From DASZRZ01 sp963732925 (GTDB lineage: Bacteria; Acidobacteriota; Terriglobia; Terriglobales; Acidobacteriaceae), in assembly GCA_963732925.1 (NCBI GenBank), contig CAVTBJ010000005.1, positions 1 through 64,000 on the forward strand: DNA of 64,000 nucleotides, read 5' to 3'. Made by a program: the position numbers and the translations under genes. Positions 34,780-44,759 of this stretch are shown piece by piece (position 1 is the stretch's first letter; the number at the start of each line of letters is the position of its first letter). The notes below the pieces were generated by a model, which saw only the letters and a program-made list of their open reading frames with translations, was not told the DNA's origin and searched no databases.

Positions 34780-35919
34780 TCAGGGAGTCACCACGATTCC
34801 GCTGGGACCAACTCCGGTAGCTACAGTGCTGGACTGGCTTAAAGCTCCGCTGCTACTGATCGACAGCACCGAAAGCGCGCTGTCTCCAAAGTCTGCCACG
34901 TAGAGAAACTTCCCGGAGGGGTCAACCGCAAGCGACGAGGGCGAAGTGCCCACAGAGAACGGAGACCCCGCAACACCCGTGAGCGTGCCATCCGTGTTGA
35001 TGGTGTAGGCAGACACATTGCTGGAGTTGACATTGGCGACATACAGGTGAGCGTTGTCGGGAGTGATGGCAACAGCATCCGGCTGAGAACCGGTGGAGAC
35101 GGGAGTGGAGGTGATCAGAAGCAAATCTCCATTGCTGGCATTCACGGCGTAGGTGCAGATGGAACCCACTCCGTCGGGAATGAATGCGAAACGGCTGTTG
35201 CTGTCCGTCACCACCGCACTGGCGCCGGCACAGGGCGACGGCGGCACAGTACGTACCGAGGTCAGGGCCCCGCCGCTCCCGATGCTGAACACCTGGACTC
35301 CTGTGCTTCCCATGGCGACGTACAGGAACCGGGCCGATGGGTCCACAAACATACTGCCTGGCACCCCTGTGGCCGGAACCGCGGTGCCCACAGAGGTTAA
35401 GGCAGCCGACGAGCTGACGCGATAGCCGTAGATGTCGGCGGAACTGCTGTTGGAAACATAAATTAGGCTACCGTCAGCGGAAGCGGCGATTCCAGCGGGA
35501 GTATTGCCCGCCGTAAAGGGCGAGCCGGCAGCGCCTGCCAGAGCTCCGGAATTGCGGTTCACCTGGAAGGAGGAAATCCCCCCTCCCTGATTGGGCATGA
35601 AGACGAAATTGCCCCCGGAATCGGCAGCGATGCCAACCGGGCCGCTCCCGGCGCCGGAGGAAAACGGCGACCCGGTGACGGCGGTGAGAGCGCCCGTGGA
35701 CGAGTCCACAGTGAAGGCAGAAACACTGCCGGCGCCTCCGCTATTGAAGTTCGATACAAAAACAAACTTGGGAGTGCCCCCGGTGCTGCCACCGGAGCTC
35801 CCATTGTCGCTGGTGAAGAAGTTACCGCACCCATTCAGCGCCACCACAAACAAAGCGAGAGCGACCGGGGCGAGCCAGGGTTTTCCGTGGAAAGCATTTG
35901 GGAGCCGACTGGTAATCAC
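34780..35919 (-). CDS. Lipoprotein with beta-propeller (YVTN/lactonase-like) repeats
   Basis: 379 residues from a GTG at 35919; the longer frame would overlap the divergent peptidase gene. The signal ends in a lipobox (VVALNGC). Seven similar blades follow, each with a GxxxVSAFTVDSSTGALTxVxGSPF-type pattern (for example SVSAFTVDSSTGALTAV and VSAYTINTDGTLTGVAGSPF). Such propellers are common in acidobacterial envelopes; a lactonase activity cannot be assumed. Confidence 0.75.
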   Translation of the reverse strand: MITSRLPNAFHGKPWLAPVALALFVVALNGCGNFFTSDNGSSGGSTGGTPKFVFVSNFNSGGAGSVSAFTVDSSTGALTAVTGSPFSSGAGSGPVGIAADSGGNFVFMPNQGGGISSFQVNRNSGALAGAAGSPFTAGNTPAGIAASADGSLIYVSNSSSADIYGYRVSSSAALTSVGTAVPATGVPGSMFVDPSARFLYVAMGSTGVQVFSIGSGGALTSVRTVPPSPCAGASAVVTDSNSRFAFIPDGVGSICTYAVNASNGDLLLITSTPVSTGSQPDAVAITPDNAHLYVANVNSSNVSAYTINTDGTLTGVAGSPFSVGTSPSSLAVDPSGKFLYVADFGDSALSVLSISSSGALSQSSTVATGVGPSGIVVTP

Positions 35920-36035
35920 TTTCGAAAATTGTAGCAAAGGCGGCGCTTCTACAAAGCACCTCAGGGGCGGTGGAACCGAGGAATACACATACTCCAGTAC
36001 AATGACGTTCGGGCCTGCTGGCCCGTGACCTTGCC

Positions 36036-37532
36036 GTGAACTTCTTTCCCAGAAATACGCCTCCCGCGGCCGCCGTGCTGCCGGGGCTGGTTGCGTGCCT
36101 GGTTGCGTCCCTCTCGCTGGCAAGCCCTGCAATCGCAGCCGGACAAGCTACCTCCGCAAGACAGGCCGCGCAGCCACCCGAAGCAGTGTGTGCGGCCTGC
36201 ATTCGGGCGAATATGGAGTTCCTTGCGAGCGATGCGCTGCAAGGACGCGGGAGCGGGACTCTGGATGAACTCCTGGCCGCCACCTATGTGGCCTCGGAAC
36301 TCGAGCGCGCCGGAGTGGAGCCAGCCGGGAGCCCTTCTTCGCCGGGTGCTTCCGATCTAAGCGCTTTTCTGCAGCCCATAACGGTGCGCATGCGAAAGGT
36401 AACCTCTCCGCCGCAACTCAGCTTTACAACCGGCGATCGCACGGAGAACGTGATCCGTGGAAAAGACCTCTTTGTGTCTGGGATGACGGTCCCGGCAATC
36501 TCCGGCACGCTGGAACATGCTCTCGACACCTCTGCGGCCGCGCGCAAAGACGCATTCGTGCTCTCGCCGGAGCCGGGCGAGCCGAGCGAGCAACAGATCC
36601 GATCGGAACAGGAAAGCCTGAGGGGCGAGGCAGCCGCGCTACTGGTGCCAATGCCGGCGGCGCTGCAAAAGCGTTTGCAGTCTCATTCGGCTCAAGCTCC
36701 CTCCCTTCCTGCCGAAATCGAAGGGACGGCCGAAGCGCCCGCCCGCCCCACCGTGATCTATCTGGCGGCGGCGGCGCTGGAGCAACTGCGCTCGTTGCCG
36801 GATGGTACCTCGCTAGCCTTGAAAGCGGAGACGGAGGAAAAGCTCTTCCATACGCGCAATGTGATTGGCATCATCCATGGCAGCGATCCCAAGCTGTCCG
36901 GTCAGGCGATTTTGCTCAGTGCGCACGTGGACCATCTCGGCATCGGGCAACCGGTCAACGGCGATGAGATCTATAACGGCGCTGACGATGACGCTTCCGG
37001 AGTGAGCGCCGTCCTGGAACTGGCGCGAGCGCTCGCACGCCAGCCCAAGCCGCGGCGGACCGTGATCTTTGCCCTGTTTGGCAGCGAGGAAAAAGGTCTC
37101 TGGGGATCCACCTATTACCGGGAACACCCCACAGTTCCCTTGACAGACATCATCGCCAATCTGGAATTCGAGATGATTGCCCGGACGGATTCGGCTGTGC
37201 CGAGGGACACGCTATGGCTTACAGGCTGGGACCGCAGTAACCTGGGACCGGAACTGGCGCGTCACGGCGCCCACCTGGTTGGCGACCCGCATCCGGAGCA
37301 GCATTTTTTCCAGCGTTCGGACAATTACGCGCTGGCGCAGAAGGGAGTGGTAGCCCAAACCGTATCCAGCTATGGACTGCACGGCGACTATCACAAGCCC
37401 AGTGATGAATTGTCCAAAGTCGATTGGGACCACCTGATCGCGTCCATCGAATCCATGGTCGGACCGCTGCTCTGGCTGGCAAATTCCGATTTTCAACCAC
37501 AATGGATTGCGGGCAGGAAACCGGTGGAGTGA
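36036..37532 (+). CDS. Secreted M28-family zinc aminopeptidase
   Basis: 498 residues from GTG 36036 with a signal peptide (LVACLVASLSLASPAIAA). The catalytic domain (about 260-490) holds the two-zinc site: His/Asp in SAHVDHLG, Asp in NGADDDASG, Glu pair in GSEEKG, the later carboxylate region LEFEMIAR and the last His in HGDYHKPSDE. A PA-like insert occupies about 120-250. It would trim peptides outside the cytoplasm. It diverges from the beta-propeller gene. Confidence 0.88.
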   Translation: MNFFPRNTPPAAAVLPGLVACLVASLSLASPAIAAGQATSARQAAQPPEAVCAACIRANMEFLASDALQGRGSGTLDELLAATYVASELERAGVEPAGSPSSPGASDLSAFLQPITVRMRKVTSPPQLSFTTGDRTENVIRGKDLFVSGMTVPAISGTLEHALDTSAAARKDAFVLSPEPGEPSEQQIRSEQESLRGEAAALLVPMPAALQKRLQSHSAQAPSLPAEIEGTAEAPARPTVIYLAAAALEQLRSLPDGTSLALKAETEEKLFHTRNVIGIIHGSDPKLSGQAILLSAHVDHLGIGQPVNGDEIYNGADDDASGVSAVLELARALARQPKPRRTVIFALFGSEEKGLWGSTYYREHPTVPLTDIIANLEFEMIARTDSAVPRDTLWLTGWDRSNLGPELARHGAHLVGDPHPEQHFFQRSDNYALAQKGVVAQTVSSYGLHGDYHKPSDELSKVDWDHLIASIESMVGPLLWLANSDFQPQWIAGRKPVE

Positions 37533-37553
37533 AACCGGAACTGGAATCCCGGC

Positions 37554-37994
37554 CTATTGGACCTTGCGCCGCCCGCGGGGAATGCGCTCATCGATGCGCT
37601 TGCGGCCGGCAAAGCCCTCCTCGAGTCCGTGCCAATGCGTGATGCGGCTTTCTCCCAGCCTCCAGCACAAGAGGATCGTTCCTCCGTCAACGTTGCAGGG
37701 AAAATCGAGCAGGCCGGTATCGAGATCCTTGACCTGCACGCCGGTGGATTGAATTTCCGCTACAGCATCCTTCAGTTGCTGCACCAGCTTGTCGGCTTCG
37801 GCCCGGCGGCGGGCAAGCGCAACCACATCCAGCTCCGCACCCCCGCTGGCGAACACATGGGTGCGCACGCGCTCAAATTCGGCCTCGACCGCCTGCACCT
37901 GCTTCTTGGCGGAGATTGCCTTGCGCAGCAGGCCTTCCAGAACGGGCAACATGGCTTCCGCGTCGCTGACGGTAAACGTTCGTTTTTTTCCCAT
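37554..37994 (-). CDS. DUF2203-family protein
   Basis: 146 residues from MGKKRTFTVSDAEAMLPVL. The rest has the DUF2203 pattern: a long helix pair (KKQVQAVEAEFERVR and ADKLVQQLKDAVAEIQSTG) followed by VQVKDLDTGLLDFPC and LCWRLGESRITHWHG. Function unknown; usually cytosolic and small. It lies 97 bp downstream of nadA on the same strand, so may share its transcript. Confidence 0.8.
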   Translation of the reverse strand: MGKKRTFTVSDAEAMLPVLEGLLRKAISAKKQVQAVEAEFERVRTHVFASGGAELDVVALARRRAEADKLVQQLKDAVAEIQSTGVQVKDLDTGLLDFPCNVDGGTILLCWRLGESRITHWHGLEEGFAGRKRIDERIPRGRRKVQ

Positions 37995-38090
37995 AAGTCG
38001 TACGTATGAGCTGATACCGGGCAAAGTTCCACCCGGCCATTCTCTACTCATATCAGAAGCCAGCTCCGGATGCTATTGGTTCCTAAGCTG

Positions 38091-39197
38091 CTATTGGATC
38101 TCCAGCATCCGGTCGAGTGCTACCCGGGCCCAGTGCTTTACATTTTCCGGCACCTGGATGCGATTGACCACGTTACCCTCGACCAGGTTTTCCAGCGCCC
38201 ACCCCAGGTGCTGCGGCGTAATGCGAAACATGGTGGTGCACAGACAGCCGGAATCATCCAGGGTAATCACCGTCTTCTCAGGGAGTTCTTTACCCAGACG
38301 ATTGACCAGATGGATTTCGGTTCCCACGGCAAACTTGGCGCCGGCGGGAGCATCCTTGATCATTCTGATCAGCATCTCGGTGGAGCCCACCCCATCGGCT
38401 TTCTGGCAGACTTCCCAGCGGCACTCGGGATGCACCACTACGCGGATTCCCGGGTATCTGGCGCGCACGCTATCGACGTGCTCGGGAAGAAACCGCTGGT
38501 GCACCGAGCAGTGCCCCTTCCACAGAATCACACTAGCCGCCCGCAGGCGCTCGGGAGTGACCCCGCCCATCAGCATGTAGGGATCCCAAACCACCATTTC
38601 GTTCATGGGAATACCCATGCTGTAACCGGTGTTTCGTCCCAGGTGCTGGTCGGGGAGGAAGAGCAGCTTCCGGTTCTTCTCGAAAGCCCAGCGAAAGGCC
38701 GCGGGAGCATTGGACGAGGTGCAGACCAGGCCTCCACGTTCGCCGCAGAAAGCCTTGATGGCTGCCGTGGAGTTCATGTAGGTAATGGGCGTGATGCCCT
38801 CGCCGTCCTCGCCGGCCAGCCCCATGGATACCAGGTGCTCCCAGCAAGTTTCCACTTCGCCGATTTCGGCCATGTCCGCCATGGAGCAGCCGGCGTTAAG
38901 ATCAGGAAGAACAACCGCCTGGCCGGAACGGCTCAGCACGTCTGCACTCTCCGCCATGAAATGCACGCCACAGAAAACGATATAGCGCGAGTCGGTCCGG
39001 GCCGCCTCTTGGGAGAGCTTATAGGAGTCCCCACGATAGTCGGCAAAGCGAATCACTTCGTCGCGCTGATAGTGATGTCCCAGGATCACGCAGTCCGCGC
39101 CCAGACGGGCACGGGCATCCGCAATCCGCAGGTCCATTGACCGGTCAGGGATTTCCAAATAGTTTTCCAGACTGCAGGTACTCGTCGCAGTTGCCAC
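38091..39197 (-). CDS. nadA: Quinolinate synthase
   Basis: 368 residues. Condenses iminoaspartate with dihydroxyacetone phosphate to quinolinate, the first committed NAD precursor. Motifs: ILGHHYQRDEV, GVHFMAESADVL, DLNAGCSMAD with one cluster Cys, TYMNSTAAIKAFCGE with another, VVVHPECRWEV with the third, and GTEIHLVNRL. GTG at 39197 is seven bases after GGAG. The leader is an NAD+-I riboswitch whose closing hairpin can mask this ribosome site, so expression should fall when NAD+ is high. nadB and nadC are not nearby. Confidence 0.95.
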   Translation of the reverse strand: MATATSTCSLENYLEIPDRSMDLRIADARARLGADCVILGHHYQRDEVIRFADYRGDSYKLSQEAARTDSRYIVFCGVHFMAESADVLSRSGQAVVLPDLNAGCSMADMAEIGEVETCWEHLVSMGLAGEDGEGITPITYMNSTAAIKAFCGERGGLVCTSSNAPAAFRWAFEKNRKLLFLPDQHLGRNTGYSMGIPMNEMVVWDPYMLMGGVTPERLRAASVILWKGHCSVHQRFLPEHVDSVRARYPGIRVVVHPECRWEVCQKADGVGSTEMLIRMIKDAPAGAKFAVGTEIHLVNRLGKELPEKTVITLDDSGCLCTTMFRITPQHLGWALENLVEGNVVNRIQVPENVKHWARVALDRMLEIQ

Positions 39198-39203
39198 TGT
39201 CAG

Positions 39204-39353
39204 CTCCGCTTTCAGTCCCGGAGGAGGAAGCCTCTGGCGTCAGCCACTACTTCCCGCTGCCGAAACGGGGGTGTTGAAAGCCATCCGCCGGTTCCAGTAG
39301 ATCCACTACTCGCCAAGCGAGCCCGACCTACGGGGATGTTGAAACCGATGGTT
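39204..39353 (-). promoter_or_regulatory. NAD+-I (nadA motif) riboswitch
   Basis: On the minus strand two similar aptamer domains occur in tandem: GGTTTCAACATCCCCGTAGG (about 39350-39327) and GGCTTTCAACACCCCCGTTT (about 39284-39265), followed by GGGAAGTAGTGGCTGACGCC. This matches the nadA motif known from acidobacteria, always before nadA. The last element is CTCCG/CGGAG (39219-39223 with 39204-39208), where the right arm is part of the nadA ribosome-binding site, a plausible translation-control platform. Confidence 0.88.
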
Positions 39354-39473
39354 ACCCACCTATTGGATGCCGAAACACCGCCTTCGACCCAATCTTTGAG
39401 TCGAAAGCAGGTAAAGGTAACCAGATATTGTGCCTTGGAGACCGCAGGAGCGCAAGCAGACTTCCAAGCCTGC

Positions 39474-41571
39474 TCAATTTCGGAAGTGGAATACGATTTT
39501 GGTTTCGATCTCGATGGGGTTGCCGTTCACCCGATAGGGCTGATAACGCCACTTCTGTGCTGCATCGATAGCGGCAGCAACCAGCAAGGGGTCTCCCTCG
39601 ATCGCATGCAGATTTTTGAGCACTCCCTCGCGATCGACTGTTCCGACAAGCACGACGGAGCCGGTCTTCCCTATGCTCTTGGCGATTTGCGGATAAACGG
39701 GAGCAACCTTGCGGATGAGTTCGCCCCCAGTGACCGCGCCCGAACCAGATCCGGCGGGATTGGAAGCGGTGGCGGGAAGAGGTTGCGTTTGGGGCGCTTC
39801 CGGAACCACCACAATGTAAGGAAGGTGAGGAATCTGCGCGGTGGAGGCAGGCAGCGGAGCCGGCTCGACCGGGGCAGCGGCGCTCGCGCTGGTGGTCCCC
39901 TTCAAGATCCATCGCACGGAAGCCGTATCCGGCACAGGGCGAGGAGCGGACGCGGGCGGTGCGGCTTTGGTCGCAGTTGAAATATCCTGCTTGAGGGCAG
40001 CTGGCTTTTCCGCCCGTTCTCGCACTGCAGACGACTGGGGCCGGAGGAGCCGCCACCGGCGCTACGTCCGGAGTAGCGGACGGCGCGGGCTGCGCCTGCA
40101 CCGTGGCAGCGGCCTGAGACTGCGGAGCGGCGGGCTTCGATTGCGATCCTTTCCAGAGTCCAAGTCCCAGGAAGCCCAGCACAAGCAGGGCCGCGACGCC
40201 GGCAAGCGGCCGCAGATCACGTTGTTTCGCCTTGATTTCGCTGGGAACGGGGGCGACCGATTCGCCGGTCCCATACCGGCTCCTGGCCAGGAGGGCAGCG
40301 GCTTCCGCTTCCCGTACCTGCTCGCTGGTGGGCACGCCCAAATAGTTTTCCACCACGCTGAGGGGGACGTCGCAGTTGGAGCAAATGCGCTGCCCCCGAG
40401 GATTAGCGTGGCCGCAGACGTCACAACGGATCGTGCCGGCCAGCGCTGCCGAGCGCACCGAGCGCCTGGGTGCCCCCGCAGCATGGGGAATCGGGCTCCC
40501 CTGCTGCCTGTTTTCGTCAGCACCCACATAGGACTGCTCGCGCCCACCAGGCCCGATTTCATCCGGGAGACCAGGGCTGGCATTGCTGGCCGAAAGCATC
40601 CCGGCTTCGTCGCCAGCCGCTTGGGGCGCCATCTGCGAGACAATCTCCACTACCAGACCGCAGACCGCCTGCAGCAGCGCTACCGTGTCCGCCGCAAAAG
40701 CTTGGGGCTTAGCCGAAAAGACTTCCAACACTCCGCATAAAGCCTCGCCGTAGTACACCGGTAAAACCAGGGCGCAGCGGAGATTCAGTTGGCGGCACAG
40801 TGCAGGATCGACGCGCGGGTCGCTTTCGGTATCGTCGCAACGAACCATCTTGCCGGTTCGCACGCACTCGCCGGAAAGTCCTGAAGAATGGATGCGAACT
40901 CCGAGATCCGGTGCATTGCCGAGAGTAGCGCGGCATACCATGCCCTGGCCGTCGTCGAGCGCAATGGCGGCTCCAGTGGCGGGGCTGTGCTCAAGAACGC
41001 GCTCGGTGATCCATTGCAGCGCCGGCAATCCGGAGAGCTTGCTTCGTTGCAGCTGGTCCCGCATTTCCGCGGCAAGCGAACTGGAGCGAGGCCCGGAATC
41101 CTCAGGCCCAGGAGAAGGAGGAGGAACCGCCGGTTTAAAGCTGAACATTCGCGGCAGGTCTTCCGAGATCCATTGTTTCAGGATTGATCGAGCGCTGTCG
41201 CTAAGCTCAATGAAGCTCAGCCCGGCGCGCCCGCCGGAGCCCTTGCTCCAGAGGGAACCGGCGCGCTCCACCCACTCCACCTTCCCGACCGCTTCTACTC
41301 GGCAGGTGAAACCGGGAAGATCGAAGAGCAGGGATGTAGTGCTGCCAACCGTGAGATCAGGAAACGCGCGCAGCCCTATGCCGAACTCACTCAGATCCAG
41401 GGCCAGACCACTGGCATCTGAGCCAAGCCGCACGGTAACCAGGCGGCCGCCAATCAGCGTCTTGCGGGTTCCGTGCCGACGTTCGGAAATATAGACCTCA
41501 TCGGCCTGACCCCTCGGCTCTGGATCAGGATCCGCAGCACGACCAGGTCGCTGGGAAACGGGAATACCCAT
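39474..41571 (-). pseudogene. PilZ-GAF-zinc ribbon-TonB fusion protein, one frameshift
   Basis: About 700 residues when the break is repaired. Order: PilZ-like domain (about 25-135, ERRHGTRKTLIGGRLV and the PilZ-type second motif DLSEFGIGLRAF), GAF domain (about 185-325), zinc ribbon (CDVCGHANPRGQRICSNC), a transmembrane helix (LAGVAALLVLGFLGLGLW), a Pro/Ala-rich spacer and a TonB C-terminal domain (LIRKVAPVYPQIAKSIGKTGSVVL). One surplus base near 40045 separates the TonB part. ATG at 41571 follows GGAGG. It could link c-di-GMP or small-molecule sensing to an outer-membrane partner. It follows a coiled-coil gene by 37 bp. Confidence 0.75.
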
Positions 41572-41608
41572 ACTTCCTCCGTGCATCTGGGACGCAGACT
41601 AGCTCGGT

Positions 41609-41884
41609 TTACGGGAACTGCCGGAGCGAGTTCTCGCGGGCGGCGCTGTAGCTGACCTCGCCTTTGTTGGCGGGGATCGCTGATTGCGAGGCCGCAGGGC
41701 GCAGCACAGGAGCGGTGTTCATCGAGCCCGCCCCGGCACTGCTGGAAGAACGAGCAAAGCTGTCCGGCGACGGATCACTCTCGTCCGCCAGCAGACGAGC
41801 CGCCGTCCGCAGCGCCTCGATTTCTCGCTGCAATTGCTGGATCTCGGCCTCTTTCTGCCGCATCACTTCGAAGATGTTTTTCAT
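41609..41884 (-). CDS. Small coiled-coil protein
   Basis: 91 residues from MKNIFEVMRQKEAE. The first 35 residues form a heptad-patterned coiled coil (RQKEAEIQQLQREIEALRTA), the rest is Ser/Ala-rich and probably disordered. Similar short proteins recur in acidobacteria; function unknown. It is transcribed with the PilZ-GAF-TonB gene and may pair with it. Confidence 0.6.
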   Translation of the reverse strand: MKNIFEVMRQKEAEIQQLQREIEALRTAARLLADESDPSPDSFARSSSSAGAGSMNTAPVLRPAASQSAIPANKGEVSYSAARENSLRQFP

Positions 41885-42172
41885 CTGTGGCACTTCCTCA
41901 TAGTCCTCGGCTGCCATGCCCAAAACGGCAAGCAAGAGCCTGACCTTTACTCAAGCAGAATTTGCGGAGGCACTCATCCTCCGCCGCTTTCCAGGTTCCC
42001 GCTGGCTGTCTGTCCGTGCCAGACAATCTCAAGCAGGTCAAATGCAGAAGTGACTCGCGTTAGCCTTACTTTACTCTGTGACGATATTTAGTAAAGAGGG
42101 AAAAATTCACAATCGGGAAACTCATGAGGAAAAACTGTGCACATCAGGACCGAGATGAGGATGGCCATAAGG

Positions 42173-43162
42173 TCATCCACCGATATGCACCATAGTGCGG
42201 GAAGCAGGAACAAAATCCGGCTCGCCAATGTGGTGGCGAGCCTCTTTCTGCTGGACGATCGCACGAATATAGTCGGCCAGCTCGGCATCGTCGGCCCCGG
42301 CCCGCATCCGGCCGCCCAGGTCATGCTCGAAAGCGGAGAAGAGGCAGGTGCGAACTTTGCCGTCAGAGGTAATGCGAATCCGGCTGCAATGGCCACAGAA
42401 TGGATGAGAAACCGGGGCGATGATGCCGATCTCTCCTATGCCATCATCGAAAACGTACCGCCGGGCGGTTTCGCTGCGGGCATGGGAGATTTCCACGAGG
42501 GGACGAAAGGCGGCCATGCTTTCGAGGATTTCCTCCAGCCGAACCACGACCTCAGGAGACCAGACGCGGTCCTCTTCCAGGGGCATGAATTCAATAAAGC
42601 GGACAATTACGCCCTCGTCGCGGGCAAACTTGCCGAAAGGAATGATCTGGTCCTGGTTGAAGCCACGCAACAGCACACAGTTGATCTTGACCGGTTCCAG
42701 ACCGGCGCGCTTGGCCGCTCGGACCCCGGCCAGGACCGCTTCAAAACTGTTGGGCACGCGAGTGATTCTTGTGAAGGTAACGGGCTCGACGGCGTCCATG
42801 CTGACCGTTACCCGTCCCAGGCCCGCCTGGCGCAGAGGCTCCGCCATCTCCGCCAGCAGATGTCCGTTGGTGGTAATTGCGATGTCCGGAACATCGCCGG
42901 CAACCGTTTTCAGCCGCGACAGATCGCGCACGAAGTCCACCACGCCGTGGCGCAGGAGAGGCTCGCCGCCGGTGACGCGAATTTTGCTGATCCCCAGCGA
43001 GACCATCACGCGGACCATGCGCAGGTAGTCGGCGAGCGGAAGGTCCGCATACAACGCCCCTTCGTTGCCGGTCCGGCAGTACACACACTTGTAGTTACAG
43101 CGATCGGTGATGGCGATCCGCAGGTCGGTAATGGACCGCCCGAATTTGTCGACCAGAGGCAA
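42173..43162 (-). CDS. moaA: GTP 3',8-cyclase of molybdenum cofactor synthesis
   Basis: 329 residues. Radical-SAM motif CNYKCVYC near the N-terminus, the second cluster CGHCSRIRITSDGKVRTC near the C-terminus and the essential terminal GG. Converts GTP to the cyclic precursor of molybdopterin. The start is unclear: TTG at 43162 lies 14 bases after GGAGG, while an in-frame CTG at 43171 has ideal spacing. The leader resembles the Moco riboswitch, which also contains the ribosome site. No other moa genes are nearby. Confidence 0.93.
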   Translation of the reverse strand: MPLVDKFGRSITDLRIAITDRCNYKCVYCRTGNEGALYADLPLADYLRMVRVMVSLGISKIRVTGGEPLLRHGVVDFVRDLSRLKTVAGDVPDIAITTNGHLLAEMAEPLRQAGLGRVTVSMDAVEPVTFTRITRVPNSFEAVLAGVRAAKRAGLEPVKINCVLLRGFNQDQIIPFGKFARDEGVIVRFIEFMPLEEDRVWSPEVVVRLEEILESMAAFRPLVEISHARSETARRYVFDDGIGEIGIIAPVSHPFCGHCSRIRITSDGKVRTCLFSAFEHDLGGRMRAGADDAELADYIRAIVQQKEARHHIGEPDFVPASRTMVHIGG

Positions 43163-43174
43163 TCTGGGCAGAAA

Positions 43175-43425
43175 CTCCTCCTTGGTTCCTGAATTCTTGG
43201 AGAAAGAGGAGGCTCTCCGCGACCAGACGCAGAGGTCGGCAGGAAGCGCTTCCTTTCCAAGGTGGCAAGCTTCCCTGCAGGCTTCCGCCTGGGAAGCAGG
43301 CCACGGGAGGCACCGGCGTTTCCCCCGGCACCCTCGGCTCCCCGGCTATTAGACTGCAATTGCCAGGAAAGCACCGCCATCCGCACCAGGATTTTTCCGA
43401 AGGTCCGGACGGTCGGAACCGCAAT
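43175..43425 (-). promoter_or_regulatory. Moco-type riboswitch leader of moaA
   Basis: The minus-strand leader contains the Moco RNA hallmarks: GGGGGAAACGCCGG and GTGCCTCCCGT, a variable hairpin (GCTTCCC with GGGAAGC, 43269-43297), then TTGGAAAGGAAGCGCTTCC. A further hairpin CTCTGCG/CGCGGAG (43213-43234) and a CCTCCTC stretch (43206-43212) that can pair with the GGAGGAG ribosome site (43175-43181) suggest translation control. Boundaries are approximate. The remaining 43426-43535 holds no gene. Confidence 0.7.
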
Positions 43426-43535
43426 CCTCATTATAGAGCCCCGGGGCCGCCTCAGCGAGATCCTCACCGAGATTAGAAGAGGCGAGATTTGAAATAGGGA
43501 TGCAAGAGCGGGCGGGGTACAATCCGTGCTTTCCT

Positions 43536-44744
43536 ATGTCCCGACGGCGATACGGAATCCGCGCTTCCCTGCTCGTGACCGCGGGGCGGATTATTCCCCA
43601 ACCTCTGGTGATCGTTGAGGATGGAAGGATCGCTTCGATCGAGTCGCAGGAGCGGGCGGAAACGCCCTCCAACCTGACGGTGGAGGAGTTTCCCGATTGT
43701 ATTCTGGCTCCGGGCTTCATCGACATTCATATTCATGGCGGCGCCGGGCACGATGTGACGGAGGGCGACGAAGCGGCGCTGGCCTGCGTGGAACGTCACC
43801 TGGCAAAGACCGGGGTCACCAGCTACTTCCCTACCACAATCACCGCGCCTCTGAACGTCACCCTGGCATCGCTGGAGAAGCTGGGGAAGGCTGTCGAACG
43901 AGCAGCGAAGTCAGGCGGCGAGGCTCGCGCCCAGCCTCTGGGCATTCACCTGGAAGGGCCCTTTATCAGCCACAGCAAGTGCGGCGTGCATCCCCTGGAG
44001 CACATCCAGCCGCCTTCTCTGGAACTGTTCGACCGCATGTGGCAGGCATCCCAGAGGCAGGTGCGGCTCATGACTGTCGCTCCCGAGGTCGCCGGTGCGA
44101 TTGAGCTCACGGCCGAGGCCAGCCGCCGGGGGGTTTGCGTGAGCATGGGACACTCCGACAGCAAACTGGAACCCGTGCAAGCCGCCATTGGAGCCGGCGC
44201 CCGCCACGCCACTCATACCTTCAACGCCATGCGAGCGCTGGACCATCGGGAACCCGGGATTGTCGGAGAGGTGCTGAGCCAGTCCCAGGTGACGGCCGAC
44301 ATCATTGCTGATGGAATCCATGTGCATCCCGACGTTGTACGGCTTTTCCTGGAAGCCAAGGGTGTGGAGCGCGCCGTGCTCATCACGGACGCCATCAGCG
44401 CTACGGGCATGGGAGACGGACGCTACCGCCTTGGGTCGCTCGAAGTGGAGGTCAAAGGACAGCATTGCCTCCTCGATGGCAAACTCGCCGGAAGCGTGCT
44501 CACGCTCGACCGTGCACTGCGGAATGCAATGCGGTTCTCCGGCTGGCATCTCCATGAAGCGATCCGGCTGGTCACATCGAACCCGGCGCGGGTGGCGGGG
44601 CTGGAAACGCGCATCGAAATGGGAAGAACCGTTCCGTGGAAGGGAACCCTGGAAGCCGGAGCGGACGCCGACATCGTGGTTCTCTCCGGCGGCTCTTCTG
44701 AACTGCGCGTGGTGAAGACGATCGCGCGTGGAGCGGCCGATTAG
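43536..44744 (+). CDS. nagA: N-acetylglucosamine-6-phosphate deacetylase
   Basis: 402 residues from ATG 43536 (an ATG at 43500 is possible). Amidohydrolase fold: GFIDIHIHGGAGHDV, LEGPFIS, GHSDS, ATHTFNAM and the catalytic Asp in LITDAISATG. It removes acetate from GlcNAc-6-phosphate. The next gene, 15 bp downstream, encodes a SIS-domain sugar isomerase, so the pair makes fructose-6-phosphate from cell-wall or chitin sugar. Confidence 0.93.
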   Translation: MSRRRYGIRASLLVTAGRIIPQPLVIVEDGRIASIESQERAETPSNLTVEEFPDCILAPGFIDIHIHGGAGHDVTEGDEAALACVERHLAKTGVTSYFPTTITAPLNVTLASLEKLGKAVERAAKSGGEARAQPLGIHLEGPFISHSKCGVHPLEHIQPPSLELFDRMWQASQRQVRLMTVAPEVAGAIELTAEASRRGVCVSMGHSDSKLEPVQAAIGAGARHATHTFNAMRALDHREPGIVGEVLSQSQVTADIIADGIHVHPDVVRLFLEAKGVERAVLITDAISATGMGDGRYRLGSLEVEVKGQHCLLDGKLAGSVLTLDRALRNAMRFSGWHLHEAIRLVTSNPARVAGLETRIEMGRTVPWKGTLEAGADADIVVLSGGSSELRVVKTIARGAAD

Positions 44745-44759
44745 GGCACGGAATACAGC

